From Gnetum montanum (taxonomy: Eukaryota > Streptophyta > Gnetopsida > Gnetales > Gnetaceae), in contig MNCI01023687.1 of NCBI GenBank assembly GCA_015680685.1, positions 870-64,869 on the forward strand: a stretch of 64,000 nucleotides of DNA, read 5' to 3'. Shown here piece after piece: positions 22,481 to 34,600 of this stretch (within the stretch, counting starts at the first letter, position 1; each line of letters begins with the position of its first letter). Made by a program: the position numbers and the translations under genes. The notes under the pieces are model-generated. The model did not search any database, was not told where the DNA came from, and saw nothing but the letters and a program-made list of their open reading frames with translations.

Positions 22481-22662
22481 AACAAAATGCCTACAAAGTT
22501 GGCTAAAAATCAATGTAAAATGGTTGAAGAAGGGTATTTTGTTGTCATGCTTGATGAACCTTCTTCAATCATTGGCCATGACAAGTGGGAGATCCCTCTA
22601 GTATCAATGTCTACCTCCTCGAGGGCTAGATTGTTGCTAATTGAACCTCTTCTCTTTGACAT

Positions 22663-23371
22663 CTTGAAAAAATAACACTAAAATGTTCAAATCCTTTGCA
22701 CCTCCTACAACTACGCTAACTTTGGGATGGAAGGTGGGAAACATACACTAAGGATTGGTGAAATGTGTGTCAAGAATAGTTGAGAAACTTCTGTACCAAG
22801 AATTACCTATGAAAACTAGGATAAGAAGAGTAATTTACCTAAAATTTGCAAAGAAAATTCCTTCCAATACGTATGCCTTGGTATCATAAACCTCCCATGC
22901 CCACAACTCACACATAACTCCATGTTCACAATTGGAAACTAGAAAATACATTGGGTTAGTGAGAAAATTAATATCTAATGACCATTTAAACTTGGGTGAA
23001 CTCCACTAGGCACCTTTCAAATAAATACATTAAAATCCCAACGCACTAGGATTTATGCATTCCATCAAAAGCTACGCTGGGACCAATGCCCAAATAAACC
23101 CTGGAATAGGTTCCAAGCTACAACCATGACCAAGAGACACCTCCTAGTCATCCATCCTCATTACACTGAAGCCAATAAATCCTTATGCCAAAATTGAAAA
23201 CCAAGCATTGACACTAGAGGGTCCCAAGAAGAAAAAATTACTAAAAGACATATCAAGATGAGACATTTTTAGATAACTACACTAGGCAAAGGTCAAACTA
23301 CATTGACCAATGTAGTTTCATAACAAATGAGGATGGATTGCATCAACCAAGCTTTCAATCAACCCCAAAAC
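22663..23371. other. Interval upstream of the antisense gene, up to T5
   Basis: No supported frame. Any promoter of the antisense gene would be here. The part near 23280-23330 has TGTAGTTT-type words as in the T3 LTR, so it is T3 sequence. Confidence 0.4.
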
Positions 23372-24473
23372 TATTGATCTTTTGGTATGTAAAAACCTTA
23401 AGAAAAATGGAGAATATAGAATGTTGTGGATGTGATGTTTTTGTAGGCATAAATGAGGACTCAAAGAATGAAAGAGTTTTCATAGTGAGGACAATAAGTA
23501 CTTAAGGAGAACAAGATGAAGATGAAGACTACAGCAAAATGAAGAAGTTCCTAAGATCGGGGGTGAAAGCTAAATCAATGAAAGGAAGCATCAAGAAACA
23601 AAGCCAAAAAGCTAAGAAGATGTCTCCTAGAAGCAGAAGATGTCTTGGCCAAACTAAAGAAGATCTAGAGAAGACGTCTTTCTAAAATAGTAGATGTCTC
23701 CTATCTAGAGAAGACATCTTCATGAAGACATATCCTTAGAGACGTCTCCTTTGGTGGAGAGAATTTTGTGTATTGAGATATCTCAATCTTGAAGAAGACA
23801 TCTCCCCTAGTTGTTAGATACCTATTGCATGAATTCCAAGGTGATTTCAAAAACTTCAAGGCTATAAGAAGACTTCATTCTCTTGGGAAAAAAGCAAGTG
23901 TCAACATCAAGAAATCATTGTAAACATTATTCTATCATATTTGTGTACTTCATTGTACCATCTGTTGTACTATTGTAGTGATTTTGTTTGTGCCTCAAAA
24001 TACAAGGACCAAAAAATTAGTTGCATCCTTTCCTTATAATTTTTATTTCTCTTTCTTGTTTCCCTACTAGGGTTGATGTGCTTCTTGTGAGAAGGCATCA
24101 TCTTAAGCTTGTCAAGATCCTATAGAATTAAGTGTTGGTGTAGCATCACAACACTTTGGAGCAAAGCTCAAGTTGTAAAGGTTGTGGGATCCTGGAAACC
24201 ACACTCTAAGCTTGTTAGAACCTTCCAAGCTTGAGTGGATTTGTGATGATAAATTGCTATGGAGCAAAGATTAGAGCTTGTATAGGGTATGGTACCCTTC
24301 AAATCACATTTTGAGAGAAACAAAGTCTAGAGGTATGCAAGTGAACTACCCTCTAAGTGTAGAGTACCCAAGTTGGGAAACCATGGAATTTTTGGTGTGG
24401 TATTTGTGGCTATAAATTTTTATTTGGGTAACTTATTCATACCCCGCCCCCCTTCTAAGTTCAACGATCCTCA
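23372..24473 (+). repeat. T5 5' LTR
   Basis: Starts TATTGATCTTTTGG (3' copy TGTTGACCTTTTGG) and ends CTCA. Contains an A/G-rich region with repeated 'gacatct..' words (23600-23800). Confidence 0.8.
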
Positions 24474-24475
24474 AG

Positions 24476-24487
24476 TGGTATCGAAGC
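24476..24487 (+). other. T5 primer-binding site, initiator tRNA-Met type
   Basis: TGGTATCGAAGC; the canonical plant sequence is TGGTATCAGAGC. Confidence 0.75.
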
Positions 24488-24519
24488 CTAATACTCTTGC
24501 TTCTACATCCACTACCAAG

Positions 24520-25450
24520 AGTGAAGAATGGAGAGAACATCTTACATAAAGGCACTCATGTTTGATTGATTCAACTTCACCTATTGGAAACCGAAGATGT
24601 AGAGCTTCTTCAAATCGATGAAGTTTGAAGTATGGAAGTCCATACTGAAAGGCTACACACCACCCATCGACAATGCCACAAAGACCATCAAGTCCTAAAG
24701 CAAGTGGACACAAGAATAAAGAGATAAGTTCATGCATCACTCAAAAGCTAAAAATTGTTTATATTGTGCATTCAATAAATCTAAATTTAATAGAGTATCT
24801 AGATGTAAAATGGCCAAAGAAATTTGGAAAACATTAGAGGCTATATATGAGGGAACTTCAATAGTTAAGAAACCTAAATTGTTAGTCTTGCAAAGTGAGT
24901 ATGACAAGCTTAAAATGAGAGAAAGAGAGAAAATAAAAGATTATTTTTCTAGAGAAAATGATCTTGTTGTGGCCATTAGAGGTACAGGTAAAGATTTTCT
25001 AGAGAGCAATGTCATAATAAAGATGATTAGAACTTTGCAACTGGAATTTAGACCCAAAGTTACTGCTATGGAGGAAATTAGAGACTTTTCAATCCTTAAA
25101 TTTGAAGAACTTTAAAGTGCTCTCATTGCTTATGAAATGAATCTCATAAGTGACATAGCTATTCAAGAGAAGTTGCCCATTGCCCTTAAATCATCCACCA
25201 AGGAGAAGAAGCCTAGTGAGCCAGATGAGGGTAATGAAGAGGAGATAGCCTTCCTATCAAGAGAGCTACAAAGACTTATAGCAAAGAGGGGTAAAAGCTC
25301 CAATCAACAGACATCAAATCCATTCAAAGGTAAAGAGAGAGATAAAAAATTTTCAAGTCCTGCTTTTAATTCTTCTTCTATAGAACATTGGATTTGTGGT
25401 GGAAGAGGCCATCTGGCCTTTGTATATGCTATTAATTGTAGGTTATAGAG
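24520..25450 (+). pseudogene. T5 gag pseudogene, Copia (UBN2) type
   Basis: Reads FDWFNFTYWKPKMQSFFKS near 24560 (the conserved 'L.G.NY..W...M' start of Copia Gag), then CRMAKEIWKTLEAIYEGTS-like sequence, KPKLLVLQSEYDKLKM and the charged middle. A degenerate zinc knuckle HWICGGRGHLAFVYA lies near 25387-25431, with the first Cys replaced and the last one lost. Stops occur at 24698, 24718 and 25113. A frame of 127 codons (24732-25115) remains open. The Gag would form the particle. Confidence 0.7.
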
Positions 25451-25497
25451 AAGGACAAAAATAATGAAGAAATGGAAAAGACCAATTTCTACAGATG

Positions 25498-25606
25498 GGA
25501 GTGTTAGATGCTATTGTTAAAAGGAAAAGGATCCCATCTGAAAAATCACTCTTACTATAATAGGAGTGTTAGATGCTATTGTTGTCATAAATTTGGCTCA
25601 TGGAAG
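25498..25606 (+). repeat. Short direct duplication beside the inverted-repeat junction
   Basis: 'ggagtgttagatgctattgtt' occurs near 25499 and again near 25563, about 64 bases apart, just left of the inverted-repeat arm. Consistent with a template switch during repair. Confidence 0.55.
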
Positions 25607-26395
25607 AGGTTTGCAAAAAATGAGTGATTTTGGCTCATGTTTCAAGGTTTGGTGGCCATCGAAGGGTTCGATAGGGTTTGGGGATTGGATTGATGGATTT
25701 GGAGGTTGGTTTGACATGTTAATGGCTTGTTATTGGGCTTTCATGAATAAGATATGCTTGCTAGTGTAGCTTTAGTTCCTTCCAATGTGTCTTTTGGGTT
25801 TCCATGAATTTTGACTTGTTTTGACTTGTTTTATAGCTTTTTGAGGTCATTGGAAGCTTCAAGGAGTTCTGAAGGCTAGGGTTTGCTACTTTGAAGGTTA
25901 TTGCAAGCTTTATTGATTCATGTCATGATCAATATTTAGAAAGATATGTTGACCACTGTAGCTTTGCACTCCTCTAGCATATCTTTTCGGTTTTCATTAG
26001 TTTTGGTCCATTTGTAACTTCTTATTTGGATTTTCAAAATGATAGGAGACTTTGAGAAGGCATGGAGGCTAGGGTGTGCTACTTTGAAGGTTATTTGATG
26101 CTTTATTGGCTCATTTTATGGTCAATCTTCAAAAAGATACATTGGCTAGCGTAGCTTTGCACTGCTCCAGCATATCTTTTGAAGAATCATGGATTTTGAC
26201 TTGCTTTTGACTAGTTCTAGAAGGTTTTAGAGTTATTAGAGGCTCTGGCTAGAGTTTGAGACTAGATATAATAATTTTTTATGATTGTTAAACTTATAAG
26301 GGGAGATGAATACATTCTCCAAATCAAAATTTACACCCATAAATACTACACCAAAAATTATGTGGTTCCCCAACTTGGGTACTCCACACTTAGAG
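25607..26395 (-). repeat. Left arm of a 789-bp inverted repeat
   Basis: Reverse complement of 29180-29968, with about ten differences by eye. It contains the last 114 bases of the T5 3' LTR and 675 bases of T3 sequence beyond it, inverted into T5. The spacer is 2.8 kb. Confidence 0.9.
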
Positions 26396-26464
26396 GTAAC
26401 TCAAACCATGAACATCATCTCTAAGCACTCCTTGTCATTTCCTTTGCACAAGTAGCAAACTTTG

Positions 26465-27829
26465 ATGGATTATTTTAAGGTGTTGCACTGGAGTGATTTC
26501 ATTACAATGAATTTTCTAGTTCTAGAAGTGTTAATTATAGAGTTTTATTACAATATTTTGATTTTCAATGCTATTGTTGGGGCATTTAGATCCATGGTTA
26601 GGAGTCTTGTCATTGAGGTGTCTCCCTAAGTTGTGAATGCACTCCTTGGGATTTCCAATGCAGATGTTTTCTAGGTGACCATTGATTCTATGAATGATAT
26701 CTATACAAATGGTATAATTCCTGTGAGTTATGATGAGTTTTGTAATGCCCTGTCTGGAGAAACTATGTCTTTTGATAGAGGCCAAATTCATAGGAATAGG
26801 ATGTCTCCTAATGCTTCTACTTTGTTCCTTATTATGCTCTATAACACTATTGTAAAAAGAAAAAAATATAGCCATTTTCTACCATCCCAAACTTTTTTGC
26901 TCTACTACCTCCTTATAGGACAGTTGCTGGATTTGGGGCATACTCTTTGTCGGGACATGCTAAGTTTGTATGCCAATGAGAGAATCCTCAGGTACCCCTA
27001 TCTCATCAATTTGTTGATATGTCAAATGGGTGTACCTATTCAAGAAATGCCTTTATTCAAAGGCAAGAGGAGCCTTAGTGAGTATGCTAAGAAGAGGAGC
27101 CTTTCTTATATAGCAGAAGCAAGACTGAACACTAGGCCACCTCCATTAGAAAATAAGAAGCAGCATCATCCTCTATATGTGTAGTAGTTTGTAAAGGTCA
27201 CTACTCCTCCTATCTCAAATAGTGAGGAGGACATTCTTGCTCCACTAAGGCACTCTGTAGCATCTAGACGTTCCCATGCAAATGACTCAGGAATGGAGTC
27301 TGATTCTAAGCTTGCTGCACCACTAGCTCATGTCCAAGGAGAGCCTCATGTTCCCATGTAGCCTGAGCTTCATGATCCCACACAACCTAAGAAGCATCAT
27401 GTTCCACCTTTAGGTGATGCTTCCAGATCCTTTGAGTAGTAGATCATGGAGAGTATTTTTGGGACCACATCCCAATGGGTACTTGCTGATATTACTTATT
27501 AGAGGAAAGGAGCTTCCTCATCTTCCTAGCAAGCTCCAACTCAGCTTGATACACCAGTGTCATCTTGGTTTCAAGTGAAGCTTTGTCCCCAAAGGGCCCC
27601 TATTCAGCAAACAAAGTCTTTAGAAGATGATGAGTAGCATTCCACCAACTCCAGCACTAGTAGTGACAATGATGAGGAAGAGACTTATCAGTTATCTAGA
27701 GTAGTAGCTAATTCAAATGGTGAGTTCAATGATGTGATTGAGGTTAGTGCTTAGAGTTCCTAGGTGTTCTCTCTCTCCTCCTTGCTGATGTCCAAAAAGG
27801 GGGAGAAATATGGATGTTCACATATGTGA
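26465..27829 (+). pseudogene. T5 3' ORF, retroelement-associated protein of unknown role
   Basis: One frame from ATG 26465 with TAG-type stops. N-terminal MDYFKVLHWSDFITMNFL, then VRSLVIEVSP.VVNALLGIS and IYTNGIIPVSYDEFCNALSG. These resemble the plant 'putative transposon protein' signature, with a helix-rich middle at 26820-27060 (FLPSQTFLLYYLLIGQ). The tail (27190-27780) is Ser/Glu/Pro-rich and ends LLMSKKGEKYGCS, coinciding with a purine tract aaaaagggggagaaat (27794-27809). The first part is cut by the inverted-repeat junction. It sits where the env-like ORF of SIRE elements sits. Confidence 0.55.
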
Positions 27830-28159
27830 TTTTGTAGACTTGCACATATGTGATTTTTGGTGAGGATGTATCAATGGATGAAAAATTGTGAATAGTTTGT
27901 ACAAAAAGTTTATGATATAGACTTATGGTGCTTATTTTGGATATTTATGTGTGATGTACTTCTTGGAGACAGGTTTTACTTTTGCATCACTTTTACATCA
28001 TATCATATTTGATTTTATCATCCTTTCCTATGCCTTGAACCTTAAAACCTTTATCCTAGTTCTTGGCTGCCATTGGAATTTATATGTCTTAACACTTAAA
28101 TATTATTTTCAGTATTTATTAGTTTATCATCTCACCCATTCTCTTGAGTTTTGGACATC

Positions 28160-28176
28160 ACCAAAAAGGAGGATAT
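28160..28176 (+). other. T5 polypurine tract
   Basis: 'accaaaaaggaggatat' directly before the 3' LTR. A second purine run at 27794-27809 lies 360 bases upstream. Confidence 0.6.
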
Positions 28177-29293
28177 TGTTGACCTTTTGGTATGTCAAAA
28201 TCTTAAGGGAAATGGAGAATATAGAATGTTTTGGATGTGATGTTTTAACAAGCATAAATGAGGACTTAAGAAATGAAAGAGTTTTCATAGCGGAAACAAC
28301 AAGTACTCAAGAAGAAAAATATGAAGATGAAGACTACAACAAAATTATTAAGTTCCTAAGATCAAGGATGAGCCAAATCAATGAAGGGAAACCTCAAGAA
28401 GCAAAGCCCAAAAGCTAAGAAGACATCTTCCAAAAGTAGAAGATGTCTTGGCCAAACTAAAGGAGATCCAGAAAAGACATCTTTCTAAAATAGTAGATGT
28501 CTAGACATGTCTCTTGTCTAGAGAAGACATCTCCATGAAGACATCTCATCAAAGGCATCTCCTTTGATTGAGAGAATTCTATGCAGTGAGACATCTCAAT
28601 CATGAAAAAGGCATCTCCCCTAGCCATTAGATAGCTATTGCATGAATTCTAAGGTGATTTCAAAAACTTCAAGGCAATAAGAAGACTTCATCCTCTTGGG
28701 AAAAAAGCAAGTTTGTGTGCAAGAAAGTGTCAACATCAAATAATCATTGTAAACATTATTCTATTGTATTTGTGTACTTCATTATACCATCTTTTGTACT
28801 ATTGTAGTGATTTTGTCTATACCTCAAAATATAAGGACCAACGAATTAGTTGCATTCTTGTCTTGTAATTTTTATTTCTCTTTCTTGTTACCCCACTAGG
28901 ATTGATGTGCTTCTTGTGAAAAGGCATTGTTTTGAGCTTGTCAAGATCCTATAGGATTGAGTGTTACTACAATGTCACAACACTCTGGAGTAGAGCTCAA
29001 GTTGTAAAGGTTGTGGGATCCTAGAAATCACATTCTAAGCTTGTTAGGACCTTCTAAGATTGAGTGTATTTGTGATGACAAATCACTCCAAAGTAGAGCT
29101 TAGAGCTGGTACAGGGTATGATACCCTTCAAACCAAATTTTAAGAGAAACAAAGTCTAGAGGTATGTAATTGAACTACACTCTAAGTGTGGAGTACCCAA
29201 GTTGGGGAACCACATAATTTTTGGTGTAGTATTTATGGGTGTAAATTTTGATTTGGAGAATGTATTCATCTCCCCTTCTAAGTTTAACAATCA
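28177..29293 (+). repeat. T5 3' LTR
   Basis: TGTTGACC start, AATCA end, 1117 bp. Aligns with 23372-24473 over its length, with scattered substitutions and small indels. Confidence 0.85.
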
Positions 29294-29968
29294 TAAAAAA
29301 TTATTATATCTAGTCTCAAACTCTAGCCAGAGCCTCTAATAACTCTAAAACCTTCTAGAACTAGTCAAAAGCAAGTCAAAATCCATGATTCTTCAAAAGA
29401 TATGTTGGAGCAGTGCAAAGCTATGCTAGCCAATGTATCTTTTTGAAGATTGACCATAAAATGAGCCAATAAAGCATCAAATAACCTTCAAAGTAGCACA
29501 CCCTAGCCTCCATGCCTTCTCAAAGTCTTCTATCATTTTGAAAATCCAAATAAGAAGTTACAAATGGACCAAAACTAATGAAAACTGAAAAGATATGCTA
29601 GAGGAGTGCAAAGCTACAGTGGTCAACATATCTTTCTAAAGATTGATCATGACATGAATCAATAAAGCCTGCAATAACCTTCAAAGTAGCAAACCCTAGC
29701 CTTCAGAACTCCTTGAAGCTTCCAATGACCTCAAAAAGCTATAAAACAAGTCAAAACAAGTCAAAATTCATGGAAACCCAAAAGACACATTGGAAGGAAC
29801 TAAAGCTACACTAGCAAGCATATCTTATTCATGAAAGCCCAATAACAAACCATTAACATGTCAAACCAACCTCCAAATGCATCAATCCAATCCCCAAACC
29901 CTATCGAACCCTTCGATGGCCACTAAACCTTGAAACATGAGCCAAAATCACTCATTTTTTGCAAACCT
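29180..29968 (+). repeat. Right arm of the 789-bp inverted repeat
   Basis: Spans the last 114 bases of the T5 3' LTR and the adjoining T3 flank. Because it crosses the insertion boundary, it is the source copy, and 25607-26395 is the inverted duplicate. Confidence 0.9.
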
Positions 29969-31612
29969 ACATTGGAAGCATCCAAAACTATGTTGGACAT
30001 CATATCTTTGGGGAAAGTGACAAATTCAAGGTTCCAATGACCTCCAGAGTCAATAGTTTTGAGCTTGGACCATAGCCATGGACACCAAAACCCCTGGGAA
30101 CCCAGAAAATTAGTCGATTGACCTTCTAAGCTATCTAGAAATCAAGATTTATATAAAACTATGCTAGAGAAGATGAAAACTATGCTGGCTAGCATAGTTT
30201 TAATTTCCAAGGTAAATTTGAGAACCTATACACACTCTAAATGGCCTGAAATTCGACTAGGGAAGTCTAAGGAAGCCCAGCATCTTGAAACTAACTACCA
30301 TTTGACCTTGATTTGAGCATGAAAACCCTAATTCTTATCAAAGATATGTTGGAACCATGTAAAACTATGCTATCTAGTGTATCTTTTATGCCTTAGGCTC
30401 TAAATTGACATGAAATCAACTCATTTTGGTATCCAAATGATCATTTTACAACCCTAACACCCTTGCAATAACCGAGGAGGTTTCTAGAGCAAAAATTCCA
30501 AGTTTGAAACATTATTAATCAATTTTTTGTGTAAAGCTATGTTGGAGCCATGCAAAACTATGCTAGCCAATGTAGTTTTAGCTCTAGGAAATATCTTGGG
30601 CATTCAAGGTGCCAAATTGATACCAAAATTGACCAATTCCTATTCCTAGTCCACTATGCTATTAATTTAGATCATCAAAACTGATCCTAATGTATCCTGG
30701 AATGCACACTTTAGAAAAAGATATGCTGGCCAACATATCTTTTATGTTTTCTAGAGTATCTTTTTAAAATGATCGTTTTAACCTCCAAATAGCCCCAAAA
30801 TGACTTGTCCAAGTGCTCAAACTCTTCCATTCACCTTGTAGCCTTCCACTATGGCCAACTAAGGCCTAAAATAGCAAAATATGATCTTGATTGACCAATA
30901 TTGATAATGTTTTTCACCTTAACTGCTTTGGCTTTGTTCCATGGTGTTTTAACTTATTTTGACCTTGTTTCACATTATTGACCTTTATTGTCATGTCATT
31001 TGATGCCATTCAGCTTAATTTCTATCATTTCCTCATCATTTGACCTAGTCCCATAGAACATTTCTATCATTTGGCATCATTTAACCTTAGCTAACTTGAT
31101 TTGACATTAGTTAATGCCATTGGGTCTCAGTATGACCTTGTTTGACCATCTTGGATGTCATTTTATGGGGTTTGACCATCATTTGGTCTTCATTTGGCCC
31201 CATTTCATCATCATTTGTCTCTCATTTGGATTTATTCCACATTATTTGATACTTAGTTTATCTTATTCACCTTGACTTCTCTCCTATGGCTCCTATTGAT
31301 CATGCTTTGGCCTTATTTAACACCATTGAGTGGGGTTCAACTACCATTTAGTCTTCATTTGGCCCCATTTGATCATCATTTGGCCTTATTTTACATCTTT
31401 TAGCCTTTGTTTCACCCTATTTTCTTTAACCTACCTCTTAAAACCTTGGTTGAACATGTTTGACCTTGTGTGACCACCAATGTAATGTATTTTGGCTTAT
31501 TTATTTATTATTATTAGAGTATTTTGCATTGTTTCAACATTACTTTATCATTTTATCACACAGGTGTCACTTAATGTGCTTATGGTTAATGTACAGGATT
31601 GGAGTATGGATA
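29294..31612 (+). other. T3 interval before RT: paired TATCTTTT/AAAGATA words and CATTTG-rich tract, ending in an acceptor-like site
   Basis: No coding signal. Between 29395 and 30780 there are repeated pairs such as AAAGATATGTTGG with CCAATGTATCTTTT and AAAACTATGCTGG with CTAGCATAGTTTT, opposed like inverted repeats. From 30950 to 31460 the strand is T-rich with reiterated ATCATTTGG-CC-type words. The end reads TTATGGTTAATGTACAG|GATTGG at 31612, suitable as the acceptor of the Ogre-like intron before RT. Confidence 0.5.
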
Positions 31613-34600
31613 CTTGAAAGCAAATTAGTCTACCTTTGAACTTAAATGGATCTCAAGGTGATGTTGAGGAATTCATTGATCTCAATTACTTAAATCTTAA
31701 GCTTGAGAGCCTAGTCAACCACATAGCCTCCATAGAATAGTCGCTTGAGTGGTCTAAACACCTAGTTAAAACCCTTGACCTTGAGGCTAGTGAAAATACT
31801 GAAGACTCTCTAGTTGAGGTTTCTTTTACCACACATAATGGTGAGGAGAAAACACTGAAATTAAGTTCCTCACAAGAACCTCAATGAGCTCAAGACATCA
31901 CTAAGGTCCTCCAAGACAACATTAAGACCTTTGCTTGGTCATATGAAGATATACCAGGTCTTGACCCATGCCTAGTACAACATAACATCATACTCAACCC
32001 CAATATCAAACTAAGTAAGCAGAAAATGCATAGGATTAGATCAAATTTAGCCCTAGCAATTCATGATGAGATCATGAACCTGTGTCAAGCCAGTTTCATT
32101 CGAACTATCGATTATGCTAATTAGGTGTCTAACATAATGGTAGTTCCTATGAAAAATGGGAGTACACATTTGTATTGATTTCTAAAACCTAAATAAGATA
32201 ACTATCAAAGACAATTTCCCTTTACCTAGTATTGACCAACTTATTGATACTACAGTTGGACATGCCTTATTATCCTTCATGGATGGGTTCTCGAGATACA
32301 ACCAGGAAAGGATTAACCCAAAGCATCAACTTTGTATGACCTTCTTGACCCCTTAGTGAGCCTTTTGTTATATCATGATATCCTTTGGTCTAAATAATGT
32401 AGGCACAATCCTTTGGTCATGACATATATCTTTAGTGATTAGATGCTAAGGTTACTTAATGACTACGTAGACAACATAGCTATCAAGTCTAAAATGGCCA
32501 ATGACCATGTACATGACCTTGACTTAGTGCTTAAATGATGCCTTAAGTACAAACTAAGGCTTAATCCTAAGAAGTGTGCCTGTGGTGTCAAAACTGGTAA
32601 GATGCTTGCCTTTGTAGTATTCAAGGCAAGGACATGTGTCGATCTTGATAACATTAAGACCATAACCAACTTAGTAGCGTCAACTAACATTAATGAGCTT
32701 CGAGGACTACAAGGTAGATTACAATTTATTTGTAGGTTCATTTCCAAGCTTACAAATAAGTTACAACCCATGCAACATTTACTTAAGAAAGGAGTTCACT
32801 ATGACTGGATGGCTCAATGCTAAAAAGCCTTTAAAAACCTTAAGCTAGAGTTGGCATAACTACCTATGGTCTATCTACCACAAAAGGATAAACCATTTTA
32901 CATCAACCTTGCTATCTCTAACATGTCCATTACCTCTCTACTCTATCAAAAGCAAGATGATGGAGCAGAGCTACTAGTATATTACCTAAGCCATGCATTA
33001 ATTGCCTATGAGACCCAATACACCAAAGTTAAGAAGTATTATCTAGCCCTAGTCTTCTCATTGAATAAGTGAAGACACTACCTCTTTAAAATCCAAGTCA
33101 ATGTCATATGCAAGGACAATGTGCTTAGAGCCATAACAACCAACATTTGTGAAAGTAGTTGCATAGCCCATTAGAAGGCCATAATAGCTGAGTTTAACAT
33201 ACACTACATCTCCCAATCCTCAATGAAAGGTTAAGCTATAGCTCTAGTGGAAGACCACATAGCCATCGACCGTGAGTTCCCCAATGAGCATGTTAACATT
33301 ATTAGCAAAGTACCTAAGGGTTATGAGGCAATCATGCACTTTGATGGAGCTTCAACCAAGCATGGGGCCAGTGCTGCTACCATCATAACATCACCTTCTA
33401 GTGTAATCCAACCCTTCACATACCATTTTTAGTTTCCATGTACCAACAACATGGTAGAGTATGAAGGATTGATCAAGGGAATGATGGTAGCCCATGACCA
33501 AGGAATCAAATTCCTAATGATAAAAGGTGATTTACAACTAGTGGTTAACCAAGTAATAGAGTTTTATGCATGTAAAGCCAAACATTTACAACCTTATTGT
33601 GAACTAGGTAAGAAGCTAATGCAATAATTTATAAATGTCAGTATTCAACACATATCCTAAACCTAGAACACCTTAGTTGATGCCATTGTAACCTTAGCCC
33701 TAAGTGTGATTTACAATGTGTTTAGCAAATTGCCTTCCTTAACCATGAACTATGCTATTTCCATCATGCAGAACATTGAAGGCACCTCCATAGCCATTGC
33801 TAATACTACTCCTGAAAAGGAACGGTATGATGATATCAAGTTTTACTTAACGCATGGTGAATCTCCACAGTGCTTAACTACTTCTCAAAAAGATGTTATA
33901 TTTAAAAGATCAAAACAATATATCATCATAGGTGATAATACACTATGTCGATGGTCTTATGATGGTGTATTGTTAGTGTGCTTGGGAAAAACTAAAGTCT
34001 GCATAGTCCTTAAGCAAGTTCACGAAGGTGTATGGGGGGAACATATAGGATCTAGAACCATGGCCACAAAAATTAGATGACTAGGTTATTACTAGCCCTA
34101 TATGCAAAGTGACTACTTTTAGAAGGTTAAAATTTGTGATACTTGTCAATGGCATGGTAATTTGATACATGTGCCACCACCTAAGTTACACACTACTAAG
34201 ATAACTTGGTCATTTCAGTGGTGGGGACTTGACATTATCAAAGCCATAACACCTAATTCTTCTATAGGGCATGGCTTTATCATCATTACAATCAAATATT
34301 TTACAAAGTGGGTTGAAGCTATCCCTCTAAGAAAGATGACATCTCAACAAGTCTGTAGATTTATGCTAGACAACATAGTAGCCCATTTTGGCATACCTTT
34401 GACCATAGTCACAGATCATGGATCACAATTTAGTAGCTAAGAAATGCAAGCCTTTTGTTAATACCTAAGCATCAAGCATTTTCTTTCATCATCATATTAC
34501 CCTCAAGCTAATGAATAAGATAAAGCTAGCAACAAGGCCATCATCAACTTGCTTTAAAATATGCCAAACAACAATAGACATAAGTGGCCAGAGCAGCTTA

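Larger units (their letters stand above)
11046..22662 (-). pseudogene. Antisense multi-exon gene inside T3, split by T4; unknown protein with retroelement-ORF-like domain and coiled coil
   Basis: Inferred exons on the minus strand: 1, ATG 22662 to about 22500 (MSKRRGS, basic start); 2, 21270-20771; 3, 20690-20433 plus 14096-14089 (interrupted by T4); 4, 13835-12778; 5, 12666-12478; 6, 12385-12247; 7, 12070-11247; 8, 11123-11046 (stop TAG). Introns have GT..AG ends, for example GTAAGTG after exon 2, GTGAGTG after exon 3 and GTAAGAAC after exon 6. The reading frame is kept across every junction from exon 2 to 8. Exon 4 holds VHGIHVTLATNESTFIDLFGMP, like the 'VRGxxVxFSxxxINxxLGLP' signature of plant retrotransposon-associated ORFs. 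Exons 5-7 read as charged, Lys/Glu-rich coiled coil. Exon 8 ends DDDDAPPPPPIALP. Broken by a frameshift near 13320, a shift in exon 2 and several TAG/TGA codons. Function unknown. It could be an element-borne antisense ORF or a captured host gene. Confidence 0.65.
23372..29293 (+). mobile_element. T5: Copia-like LTR element lacking pol
   Basis: Two LTRs of about 1.1 kb (23372-24473, 28177-29293), a tRNA-Met-type primer-binding site, a Copia-type Gag and a 3' ORF. Protease, integrase, RT and RNase H are absent. The place after gag is occupied by an inverted copy of the T5 3' LTR end plus its flank (25607-26395). An extra 3' ORF after pol is known for SIRE-type Copia elements. No clear target duplication (aaaac / taaaa). 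Confidence 0.75.

Noticed and set aside
30950-31460. Tandem satellite of CATTTGG words
   Set aside because: Words recur irregularly with no fixed period; better seen as a low-complexity T-rich stretch before the RT acceptor.
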